From Triglochin maritima (Eukaryota > Streptophyta > Magnoliopsida > Alismatales > Juncaginaceae): DNA of 64,000 nt. The notes beneath the pieces were generated by a model that made no database searches, was not told the DNA's origin, and saw only the letters and a list, made by a program, of their open reading frames with translations. The stretch is from the NCBI GenBank assembly GCA_963682175.1, contig OY821786.1, forward strand, positions 36,201,501-36,265,500. Direction: 5' to 3'. The position numbers and the translations under genes were made by a program. Shown in pieces: positions 11,335 to 22,892 of the stretch (its first letter is position 1; each line of letters opens with the position of its first letter).

Positions 11335-12876
11335 CTATGACGGGTCCATATTTTGAAAAATGGCTTGGAGCCATGAAATCTGAAATGGAATCCATGCCTG
11401 AAATCAAGTTTGGAACTTGGTTGATTTGCCAGATGGGGTAACACCCAAAGGCTACGAATGGATTTTCAAATTGAAAACAGACGAGGATGAAAACGTGAGC
11501 ATTTTCAAAGCTAGGCTGGTAGCAAAAGGTTACCGACAGGTTCATGGTATAGACTATGATTAAACATTTTCGCCAGTCGCCATGCTTAAATCCATTCGGA
11601 TACTCTTAGCAAGTGCCACTCATTATGATTATGAGAGTTGGCAGATGGATGTCAAAACCACCTTCCTAAACGGGGTTTTGGAAGAGGATGTGTATATGAC
11701 ACAACCTGAGGGTTTTGTGAACTCCATGAATGTTGGGAAAGTATGTAAGCTTCAGAAGTCCATTTATGGACTGGAGCAAGCATCACGGAGTTGGAATCTT
11801 TCCTTCAATGAAGCCGTCAAAAGGTTTGGTTTCCTTAGAAATGAAGAAGAATCTTGTGTCTACAAGAAGGTTAGTGGGAGCTGTGTTTTTTTCTTGGTCT
11901 TGTATGTAGATGACATACTGCCCATAGGAAACGACATTCCAATGCTTGAATCTACAAAGATCTGGGAAAGTATTTTCAATGAAAGACCTGGGAGAGGCAG
12001 AGTACATCATGGGCATCATGATATATAGAGATATATCTAAAAAGATGATTGGATTAAGTCAAGGAACTTATATAAATAAGGTACTTGAAAGATTCAACAT
12101 GAAAGACTCTAAGAGAGGATTTCTACCCATGTCTCATGGCTCAACGCTAAGCAAAACTCAATGTCCATATGGGCCTGATGAGGGGAAGCATATGAGTATG
12201 ATCCCTTATGCCTCGGCAATCAGATATTTCATGTATGCCATGATATGTACTCGCCCAGATGTTGCATATACTCTGAGCATGTGTAGCAGATTCCAATCAA
12301 ATCCATGTGAGGCACACTGACTTGCGACTAAGAACATCCTTAAGTACTTGCGAAGGACTAAGGATAGTTTCTTGGTGTTTGGAGGAGAAAGTGATCTTAT
12401 AATCGAAGACTATGTTGATGCGAGCTTCCAAACTGACAGCGATGATTTCCGATCTCAGTCCAGATACATTTTTCGTCTGAATGGAGGAGCAGTGAGTTGG
12501 AAAAGTTCAAAGCAAAGCATTGTCGTTGATTCTACAACTGAAGCAGAATACCTTGCAGCTTCAGAAGCTGCAAAGGAAGGGGTTTGGATTAAGAAGTTCA
12601 TTACTGAGCTTGGTGTAGTTCCTAGCATTGATAGAGGAGTGAACCTTTATTGTGATAATAATGGTGTCATTGCTCAAGCGAAGGAACCTAGTTCTCACCA
12701 GAAATCCAAACATATTCTGAGGAAGTTTTATGTAATACGAGATATCACTGAAAGAAAAGATTTAAAGATTTGCAAGGTTCATACGGACGACAATGTGGCC
12801 AATCCGTAAACTAAACCTTTGCCTCAGCCTAAGCATGAGGGTCATACTAGGGCCATAGGAATAAAGCACATTGTAG
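11335..12876 (+). pseudogene. Ty1/copia reverse transcriptase-RNase H remnant
   Basis: Reverse transcriptase and RNase H of a copia polyprotein, which copies element RNA into cDNA. In order: KWLGAMKSEME (11355), GYEWIFKLK (11450), KARLVAKGYRQ (11510), WQMDVKTTFLNG (11640), the intact catalytic YVDD near 11905, then the TRPDVAY motif (12250). RNase H shows its acidic residues in VDASF (12413), TEAEY (12540) and YCDNNG (12650). The frame is broken by a TAA after GIDYD (near 11560), a frameshift near 11960, a stop near 12320 and another near 12808. The C-terminal PLPQPKHEGHTR motif is still readable. It is non-functional. Confidence 0.85.
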
Positions 12877-13692
12877 AATGACTTTGATTATGTAATATCT
12901 AGTATTATGAAGTAGTTCATGAATATTGGTATTGTTTATGTTTGTCAAATGAAATAAAATTTCAGTATTTATTTAATTATGGTTTAGAATTAAATAATTG
13001 TCCAAAATAAATTATAAATTCAAATAGGTTTGTCAAATACGTGATTTGATAAATGAAACCCTATAATGTGAATTTGAATCTATATTTTATTATTGTCCCT
13101 GGTCTAGGTCATTGAGTTGGACGTCAATGACTTGTAAATACTAGTTTGTAAGTTGATTGATAGCACTGTTTCATGGGCTATAGAGACATTTTGATGTCTA
13201 GTTAATTACATGGATATATATTGGAAAACATATATTGGACGAACCCGCTATGAGAATCTTTAAGAGATTTGGAATGTCATAAGATTTCTCATTGACTATT
13301 TATGTAAATTCCTCAAACATGAGTGCATCACTTTACTTTTATGAGAATTGGTATATTCTTAACTCCGTCAAACATCGCGTCGTAAAAGGAGGCTATAAAG
13401 GTGGAGGTCAGAATTGACATGAATCATATAGAGAATTGTGGAGGTGCAAGATTGGATTGTCCTCCTATTTAATAGGATGGTTGTCTTTGGGCCTCTCGAA
13501 GAGTGAAAACTGAAATGCATGACCGTGCTCAAATGGATTAAAAGTTAATCATTTGTTTTAGCAGTTTGAACTCGGATTTCAAGAAATGGTCTGAACGGAA
13601 TGGGATGACATACTATCTTACCTGATGTTTAGATCAAGACGATAAGAGACAAATGAATTTATTATTGCACACTTGTTAAGGACAAGTGGGAG

Positions 13693-14298
13693 ATTAAATG
13701 AGGTGTCCTTTAATCAAGATGGCAACAAATAAATAGTTTAAAGGAAAATTAATCTGATTACATTATGGGTCGTAATATTTAGCTAGAAACCAATTACGAT
13801 CTACATGTCAATTATCGTGTGCATTACTAATATAATCGGATCTTTATAAGGGTTACACACATTGGAATCTATGGGCTAAACAAATGGATGGATAAGGGCT
13901 CATTAAACTCACTTACCTAATGAGATTAGGGTTAGCTTAAGAGAAGTCTATAAATATATGGAAAAGAAGAGAACAAAGGAAGCAAACTATTTCTCTCCTA
14001 GAAACCCAAGCCGCCCCCTCCCTTCCACCACCAAGGAAGAAGTTTGTTCTTCCATCTCTCTCGTTCTAGCTAACGTGTTGGTGGAGTTTAGTCGGTGGTT
14101 CGTGTGTCCCGAGTAGAGGAATCACACTTGGGATTCTTCGCACCTCCTCCGTGAGTAAGAAAGGCACGCATCAAAGGTATAAATGGTTGTACATTAGTTT
14201 TCCTCATTATTATCATGTGCATGAATCTTGGGTGGTTGATGAATTTAGAAATCGTTTCTATGTTATTTTTCTGCTGCGTTTTTCATCGTAACCCAACA
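13693..14298 (+). mobile_element. 3' LTR of the copia element at 5716-14298
   Basis: The LTR starts right after the polypurine tract GACAAGTGGGAGA and ends near ACCCAACA. It contains a TATA-like TATAAATATA near 13952 followed by a leader-like stretch. The exact start is uncertain by a few bases because the TG terminus appears mutated. Confidence 0.6.
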
Positions 14299-15917
14299 TA
14301 CTGGACTCAACCTTTGTATTTTGTCAGATTGTATGCCTTTTGAGAATCAGGTGGCGGTGGTTAACAGTTTAATTCAATAATTAATCTAAATTATCTATTA
14401 ATGAAAAGAACGTCTCTATATTTTGTCTGGTAACAAGTTGAGAAAAAGATAAGAAACAACCAAAATGTGTACTGCAAAACAAAAAGGTAGACCTTCAATT
14501 TCATAGTTGAAGATGTGAAATATGTAGTAGGTAGACACCTCGAATGCGCAAACCCAGTTCTTCTTCACTCCCATTCAACTTAGTATTGCTCTCTCCTCCC
14601 TAGACCAAGGGGGTTTTATGAGTCTATAACAACCACCGCAGCATCTTTCAAATGTTTGTTATTTAGGTGTTTTAGATATAAGTCAACGAAGGTTTCTTGT
14701 CTCAAAGAGTTTGTTGAAAGTCTAGAATCCAAATAACCATTGGGACTTACACAAGGGTTCGTTCCCGACGAAACTATCCTGTGTTTTTTTTTTGAAATTT
14801 TGGCATATATTGCTGAGGGATAAAACACGATTTGACTATGATTCACAGTCAAATAAGTAGTCCAAAATACAACAAAGCATAAAGAATTTGAACAGAGTTC
14901 CCTATTACGAAAATTTAATCCAAAAACATAATCATTGGTCTCACATGCCAAGTTTGTAGCATCTAGCTTCCATACTTCTCGAACTCCCCAGTTATGTCCG
15001 CACGCTGACACTCCTTTTCTTGGATTAGCTAGCTCATCTTTTTTCTTCTCTTCTGCCATGATCACGTCCGTCTCTTGAATGTGTTGGATTTCACTAGAAG
15101 TTGGGGAGTCATGCATGTCTAACTTCAGTGGTGGCTGGGGCAGTGACAAAAGAGTTGGAAAATGAGAGACGTGCATTGTAAATCAGTGGGTCGACCTACA
15201 TCGGCGATAGCCAATTGTTGGCAAAAGGATTTGGTAAAAGTGCTTGAAAATTCAAAAAGGATTTGGGGGTGGTAACACGACAATATATCTACCACAACCT
15301 GCAAAGGATTATAGGTTTGCTTCCAATGTAAGCCACAATACATTATTTGAACACATCTTCTTCTTTTTAAGTTACTACCTTTTACACGAGCATGCATCAA
15401 GTAGCAACTAAGTAAGGAGAAAAAAACTTATCAGCAAATCCCACGTTGGCTTCAGTTGGGACACGTAAGGCTCTTATCAGTTACATTTGATCTCTTGATC
15501 ACATAGAACTCATTCGGTTGGTTTCTTAAAGGGTAGTCAGAGAACTGCAATCCTTGGTTTCTAATACGTTCTGGATTCAATAGGATAACATAACGAAAAC
15601 ATTTCTCTTTTGCAGGACTTAACACAAACACCTGGAATTATGTCATTAAATATGCATAAAGCGCTAAATAAGTTCAAGTATTATGTCAGCAATGTCAATT
15701 ATATTTAACTTTATCGCCATAGATTACAACATGAAAATAGATGGAATGTAAATTCTGAAACATGAAGAACATAATATACACATAAAACTAACAACAAACA
15801 TCTCATACACATCCTAAAAAGGTTTAAGCGTAAAAGTGGCTAGTAATTTTTCATTCCAAAAAGCAATAGAAGAAATCAATTAATGCAAATATGTACAAAG
15901 TACATAGGTACAACTGG
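14299..15917 (-). other. Single-copy-looking DNA with unrecognised minus-strand open stretches
   Basis: The minus strand has open stretches at 14616-15176 (186 codons) and 15125-15400 (91 codons). The first contains a Glu/Lys-rich segment and then GVREVWKLDATNLACE; neither matches a family I know. A Ser/Pro-rich beginning and an A-run late in the frame make a non-coding origin possible. They could be pieces of the gene whose start lies at 5368, but orientation argues against it. No repeat seen elsewhere in the window covers this stretch. Confidence 0.25.
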
Positions 15918-15922
15918 GTCTG

Positions 15923-18900
15923 TGTAACATCTCCTTCCAGACGGTCAAAGCGGAAGACGAAATAAATAAAAAAATTGAAGGGAGTTACCGAAAGGCAATA
16001 AAAGTCAATAAAAGATGATAGGAGCTCCAATTGGTTTAAATACACATAAACGTGTTTGAGGATTCAAGAATAAGATACGTACACAATATACAAATCGAGA
16101 ATCAATACGTTCAAGAGATATTAACAAGAATCAATAATGACTGCCAATCAAATTCTAGGTGCATAGAGACACAAAAGAAAACTAAAAAGATCACCTATGC
16201 AACTATATGCCATGAATGTCATGCATGTACCGCCAGAACTTGACGGTAACCTGCAAAAATATAAAACCACAAAACCGTGAGTTTATAAAACTCAGTATGC
16301 CAAAGGATCCAATTTAAACATCAATCTAATAAACATACAAATCAAACGAATATACCATACGATAACAATCAGGTTCATATTCTTGGTAAACATGTCTAAT
16401 ATTACCTTAAATATGAACATAAGCGCTTGACAAAAGTCATTTCCAAAATGCTCAATACCAACTCATTTAAGGAGCTAGAACTTGAAAGTGAAACATGGTT
16501 CACACCTCTATAGTAACTTCAATAGACAAAACAACATGATGAGTTAGAGCATAAACTTGCATCATATTCTCATTTCAATTCAACAACAATGAATATCAAT
16601 ATGAACTAAAGAACAAGCATGTGTCTTAGTTCCCATTTCAATTCAATAACAATCAATAAGTAGTATGAACTAAAGAACAAACATGTATCTTAGTTTCCAA
16701 TTCAATTCAATCACAATCAATATCAATATGAACTAAAGAACAAGCACGTGTCTTAGTTTCCAATTCAATTCAGTCAGTCATTTCATTAATGATACTTACA
16801 TGTATCAGGGATTCCGAAGGAAACCCACCGCTGGCACGTGCGGTCTTCCAGTTAGTGTATGGCCCGTCCCCACACCCATTACATAATCATATTAATTTAG
16901 AACACTCTTAGTTTCAATCTCTTTCAATTCAGTTCATCGTGGGGTCCCATACACCAACCTGTGTCAATACAATAGATAACAGATCTGTATCTGCGGTCCT
17001 ACAGCCGCCAATAATCTCATAAGAGATTTGCCCCGTCGGGCCCAATACTCCGAAGAGTTACAATACTCCAAAGAGTCCAATATGCTCTTGAAGAGCATGC
17101 TCCTTAGAGCCTAGTAGTGTCAAACTCCCATTAATCTTTCAGTATTATGTCTATAGTTTGTAATTCATCACTGGTTATTCCTCTGGAATAACTCACAATT
17201 GGGTCTATAAATAATCACAACTCATTGGTTAGATAACATGTCTCTGTTAATAATTAAATCACAATTCAAGTTAATCATAAACATCTGAGTAACAAGCCCA
17301 ATGATATAAAAGTCAATACTCATTGTCCATCATGGACGGTGATAAAACTAAAAGTTACTAGTTAAAAAGGTAATGAGGATGCTAACATGTATAAGTTGAT
17401 GGATTCAAATCACATCAACCCAATGCTGGTAAAACTCAATTATATGCCATAAAATATAAACTGGGTTGCCTCCAACTTTCCCAAGAACTTGGAACCAAAA
17501 ACACATTTTTATCATCAGTCAAACTTGACAATGAAAGATCACAATATTAGGATAAGTAACATTCTTAATCATTATTATTTGTTCACTAAACAGAGTAAAT
17601 TACCTAAGAATCTAGTGATGACCACCAGATATTATTAAGGTCGTCAATTCGATACAACTTCTTCCAAAACAATTACATAAAGCATGAGATGATCTCATGA
17701 GATGGTCATGCACATCGAACACTACTAAGTCATATAGTCACTTGCAAAGACAACATATATTAGGTAACATGCGAGGCAATGAGCAAATTCATTTATCATG
17801 ACTAATACCATTTCTATTTTTATGAAGATTATAACACAACATTAAGGTTAACACAACCTATGTAACCAATACAATACTTGACAAAATACAATTTAAATCA
17901 TATCATGTAACCCTTTGTTCGAAAATATCAAAAGTTTAATAAGCACAATAGTCGAACATGCATAAATGATCTAGCCAACACATTGTCCAATCGAAGATGG
18001 CATAACGTCAAGTGTGAAACTATATATTGAGTTTCAAAGTTTAAATACCACTTAACCGTGACACATCACGGGTTGACTACATGCACAATACATCCTGAGA
18101 TTAGTTGCCAAGAGTGCAAAAAGATTAATAGAATACTAACTCAACTTCATTGAGAGCTAGGGTAAATCCATTTATCAATGATAAAACAATGCACTTGTTG
18201 CTATCAATTGGTCATCTACATTATTGGGTGTTAAGGACATTAGACACTCACTTATTGATGACTATGCATAAGTAGGCTCAAGTGGAAAACACAATCCAAG
18301 CATTCAACCACCAAAAATATCATTCTAGTTCACTAAGAGTCACAATACCAACATAAATCCCTACCATAATATAGTGAGATTAAAACTCTATCAATCACAT
18401 TACTTAGTCTATTATGACCCCCACAACTTTGGTACATCCTAAATTTCATAGAAGTGCTAAACCACAATCATTCCAATTCTATTCCTCTAGAAAGAGTATG
18501 AAATTGTGAATATTGCCAAGAAATACATCATTTATCTTGCTTGTCCAAAGCACTCAAGATGACAATTATGATCACATTCCAACCTTACTACAATAACTAT
18601 AAGGTCAAAGAACAATATCATCTTGAACTCAAGTAAAGCATAAATCTATATCTCTCATTTTGCATTTGGGACGAAAGAGTTGCAAGAACATAACACCACT
18701 AGAATGCCAACTTAGCCTTACATAGTAACCAAGAAGTCACGAGCACAAAAGTATTAAGATCCTTAAATGATAAGTGTTGCCATCAAGTAGGAATTTCAAC
18801 AATCATTCCTTTACTTCTCAATTAACCCCACCAACCTAAAATAGATTCCAAGGTTCAATATTCAACTTAGTTAGTTATTCTCTTGCCTAATCACATCAAG

Positions 18901-20248
18901 TGGAAAAAGCTAGACATTAATATACACTTCAAGGATTTTGATTTGTACAAAAACATTTGAATCTCAGATTCAAATGACGTCTGAATCTTGGTTTACAAGG
19001 TTTATCCACTCACATGTGCAACAAGGGATCATCAAGAACTCGATTAATCCATATACCTAAATAAGGATGAGCATTTCTACCATTCAATTCAGATTTGAAA
19101 ATGTATCTTACAACACAAGTATGAACACATGCAGTAATTGAAACAAATGTATATGTATCACCTCTCAATTCAGTTCTTATTTCTATGCATGAAACACTTC
19201 ATATAAGCCACAAGATGTAGGAAGTCATCTCGATCATAGCTGGGTTGTCTCAAACATAAGCCCAAATCATGCAACACCAAAACTCCATTCACCTAACACA
19301 TTCAACTCCTTCTCAAAGAGTTTCACTTCCAGCCAAGTTGCTAGCAATCCAGTACCGTAAATCCATTTTTATCTTCAAAAGGATCGTAACTAAATCCTTA
19401 CTAGTAGCTGTAACACTTTTAGCTCACAAGACTACATCCATTCATGACCCATCACTAACAGAATTCATACCAATTCTTACAACTCTTTTACAGCCAATTT
19501 CAGAACCTTAATTATTCACATAATATTTTCAATCCTTGAATTCGATGGGTTTATTCACATCTTAAGTTGTGTTCTCGCATACCTAAAAACATTCAATTTT
19601 TCTTTGATTTGATATCACACCACATTATTAATCTCAACATGAAAATCAATTTCAGAAAATAGAAACAATTAGTCATTTTTTTGTGTGAGTTTCACTCTAC
19701 TTCAATATTACCGTTTCAAGGTCGATTCGATGAGCCATATGTCTAGAAAAATGTTGCTTAAGTGGATCCAAAGGCATACCTGCGTTTGCGAGTCCCTCTA
19801 ACCGATCGAGCCCCATTTTCGAACCACCATGCATCTTCGATGGTGACAGCACCCTAAAAGCTCCAGATCTTCCTCCTTGGATGAGTCCCGTCGAGTTTGA
19901 CAGGCTTGAAAGGTGTGATTTCAGTATATTGCTGAAGTGGAGGAAGCGGTTGCAGCTGAGGCCGGAGAAGAGGATGAAAATGTGCGAATGGATAAAGATC
20001 GAGAACCGGATGGGCAACGCTGACGTAATCTCCCATGCCATCCTCCTCCTCCAAGGCGATTCTTCTCTTTCTTTTCTTCCAAAACCTCTTCTAGGCTTGA
20101 GAAGAAAATGGGTTACGATGCAAGTCTTGGAGGAGAAGATAAGGGTTGGAAAAATTGCTAAGTAACCCTGCAAAAGATGACAAATTGTATTTATTGTAAA
20201 ACAATACCTAATATCTCTCAACCGAGTCTTTGGATTTAGGATATTACA
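15923..20248 (-). mobile_element. Solo LTR (4.3 kb) of a Ty3/gypsy-type, chromovirus-like element
   Basis: The ends are TGTAACATCT and GGATATTACA, flanked by the exact 5-bp duplication GTCTG (15918-15922 and 20249-20253). About 3.9 kb (15923-19780) is collinear with the LTR at 30137-33900, which belongs to an element with a recognisable primer-binding site and polypurine tract on the minus strand. This LTR is therefore also minus-oriented. There is no internal region, so it is a solo LTR. The very long LTR and the related element's pol-tail motif suggest a Tekay/Del-type chromovirus. Its last ~470 bp (the U3 start) is unrelated to the other copy. Short open frames here (19697-20221 minus, 19881-20165 plus) are not supported as genes. 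Confidence 0.85.
16577..16775. repeat. Three-copy tandem repeat of about 65-70 bp within the solo LTR
   Basis: The phrase ATGAACTAAAGAACAAGC, followed by TCTTAGTT and TTCAATTCAATAACAATC, occurs three times in succession with small changes. The homologous place in the LTR at 30137 (near 30790-30860) has a single copy, so the array expanded or contracted between the two. Confidence 0.75.
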
Positions 20249-20253
20249 GTCTG

Positions 20254-22892
20254 AGCGTCAACAGGAAGCAACTCTCGAGGAAAATTGGAGCTTTGGCCAG
20301 TAAAAACTAACCAGCAGCCTGTGAACTCCGCTTTAGTCTGTCTTTCAAGGCTAGAAGAAATAGTCGAATGAGCATACGAGGAGAACACAAGAAAAATTTG
20401 TTATAGCGTGCTCTTTGCTTAATCCGTTAAGCAAACACAGGAAAAAATTTCATTGGTCTACAGTCAATCAGTTATGCTGGAAAAAAAGAAGGGCATATGC
20501 ATTCAGAAAAACGATAATGGTGACCCAGATCGAGCATTGGAATGTTTATTAAAATATTGAACCTTAGATGGATCGATATAATGGCTGCTAGACCAATACT
20601 TCACACTTATTTGAATTAGAAAACAAACTATATAAGCCTTAAATGCATACAACAAAATGGTAAACCTATAAGTTACCAGAAAAATATTGGGCCCTATAAG
20701 CCAATAGGGCTTGCTTATCTTCCAAGCTGAGTTTATAATTTCTTTAATGGTTTCAGAAATTGCAACAGTTCAAGGGAAACCAATGTTTTAAAAAGTCAGT
20801 ATGTATAATCACATGCGAAGGATAAACCCAGCGCTAAGACAATACTCACTTTTTTTTTATCTTTCATGTGCACCGTCTATGTATAATTAATAACAGTTTA
20901 ACAACGACACTAAAAACAAGTACAATGAAATGGGTCAATATAGCTATCTAGAATAAGGTGAAAAACTTCAGCACGATACTAAAGAAAGAAATCACTTAAA
21001 AATTAAGCGATATAGCTTACTTTAAGTCTTAACTCTTAAGGACCTATCTGCACATTAAAACGCTTCACAACCCAGACTGTAAAAGAAATTTTTGATCACA
21101 AGGGGCGGCGGAAACACCCTCATACCCTGCCTTACGTTCCGTTCAACCATTTAACCCAACTCGCTTTGGGAGTAGTGGGTTCAATCCGCCGGATTAGTTT
21201 TCATAAAAGCAATTAAAAGACCATGCTTTTGAACTCTGATAAAAATGCATGGAAAAAGATAATTTACGTGTTTGAACCACGATTCTTGAGGAATGTTGTC
21301 CCTAGGTTCCGTTTGGGACACCAAGCTTTTGAGTATGGGATTATCAAAAGTTGCATTTGAGATGTAAACTTTTTGAGCGATTCAGAGATTTTGAAGTGTG
21401 AATCTCATTTTTCCGTTTGAGACATTAGAGTTTGAGTTTTATTTTTAATGTGTTTCAACTTTCAAGTACCCTTCTAGATTTAAAAATAACTAGTATAAGT
21501 TGTTTGAGGTTTATTTTTAAATTTTGTTATCTTATTTTATAGGAAAAATGACCATCTATTTAAAAATTATATATGGTTAATTTTTATGTTTCAACCCAAG
21601 TCAATTTAAATATATTTTTCAATATAATTTTCAATTTAATTAATGTACATATTGTTCATCGTAGTTGGGTCATTATACTTGTTCATTTTTTGTAAAATCC
21701 AAAATAAAAAACATATACCTATATTACTACAAATAAAAAGGCTACAACATACTAACAAGTTCTCTTCGAGAGAGAAAAAAAATACACCAACAAGTTTGAA
21801 AAAACATATTTAAAATTTATTCGTAAAAGTGAATTAGAAATGATACATGTTGGAAATTTATAGAATTAGACGAAAATTGTGATCTAATTAACTTTATATG
21901 GAAATTAACTTCATTTATGGAATTTTTAAATCATATCTCTAATTTCATTACATTAGAGATAATAACGTATAAAAGTTGGTTTACTTCTATGAAAAGCAAG
22001 GTGAGAATAGATTCTCAAATCAAGCAAAAATGAATGGTAACGTCTAGCTCCAATGGTAGATTCTCAAACGCCAAAAACTTCATTTGGGACCAAAAGTTGT
22101 GTCTTGAGACTCAAACACAAGTATGCAAGTGTCCACCCTAGTCTACTCAATTAGTTTGAGATTAAAGATTTTGTTGTTATTTTATCTACAATTATCTATG
22201 TCTATATTCATGAACCATGCTACTATTCATACTATGTTCCGCTTATTTTTAACTTGGTATCCGTATTTATTTTTGTAAAATTTGAACAAATAAAATACAT
22301 ATCAATATCAACCACGGAATACTCTAAATATTTGGATATGAAATTTTAATAATCATATTCTTGTATGTTTGGGCGTACAAATCTCAATTGCAACTCTATG
22401 TTGTGGATACCATCATCATTTCGGGATCTTTGCTCAATGCTTACTAAGTTTAATTCAATTACAATATTCTAAAGTAAACCCTAGCGATAAGTAATATAAT
22501 TACCATTTTGAAAATTCAAAGAACAGATGACTAACTAAGTTAGTTTTTAAGGTCCAACTATATATGTTAGTTTTAAAGTGACTACTAGCAAATAATCCTT
22601 ACTGATCTTTTGTACTTTCAGTAACGTAAACAAAATGTGGCTGCAGTTCATTGGAATTATAAATCAGCAACAAATCATATGAATCAAAATAATTCTATAA
22701 AAATTATAGATAAAAATGTATTTATAATCCATACAAAGAGGAAAAGACTCCAAACTTCTAACACTTCAAAGCATTGCACATAATTTTGTGACATTAAGGT
22801 TCACCATGAAATTAAGCCACTAGATTGATTGTTAAAACAAGAGCCAAATACAAAAAACATTTATACTTGTAATGAGAACATGAGTTGATGAA
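20254..22892. repeat. 3' flank of membrane-protein gene copy 1
   Basis: From about 21960 to 22892 this stretch is homologous to the 3' flank of copy 2 (47330-48223), and in part to 63812-64000. Shared phrases include TTCTCAAACGCCAAAAACT, TTAGTTTGAGATTAAAGA and AAAATTTGAACAAATAAAAT. The left part (20254-21950) has no counterpart in the window. It holds no convincing gene and includes AT-rich DNA around 21500-21900. Polyadenylation signals for copy 1 should lie close to 22893 but none is clear-cut. Confidence 0.6.

Larger units (their letters stand above)
5716..14298 (+). mobile_element. Ty1/copia retrotransposon, 5'-truncated and split by a CACTA element
   Basis: The copia reading frame appears at 5716-5793 (ending NSYKEA), is interrupted by the CACTA element, and resumes at 11335 with MTGPYFEKW. 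The TSD CTA lies on both sides of the break, and joining the flanks restores continuous text typical of the start of the copia reverse transcriptase domain. The 5' LTR, gag, protease and integrase are missing. After the pol stop near 12876 come ~0.8 kb of untranslated DNA, the polypurine tract GACAAGTGGGAGA at 13681 and one 3' LTR (about 13693-14298). With the 5' LTR gone, LTR divergence cannot be used to date it. Confidence 0.85.

Noticed and set aside
19697..20221. 174-codon minus-strand open frame and 94-codon plus-strand frame
   Set aside because: Both lie in the U3 end of the solo LTR. The plus-strand text has a faint PPR-like look (RMKMCEWI), but not enough to name it.
21100..21200. Possible tRNA gene because of GGTTCAATCCG (an internal B-box-like string)
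   Set aside because: No A box at the right distance and no cloverleaf stems could be paired.
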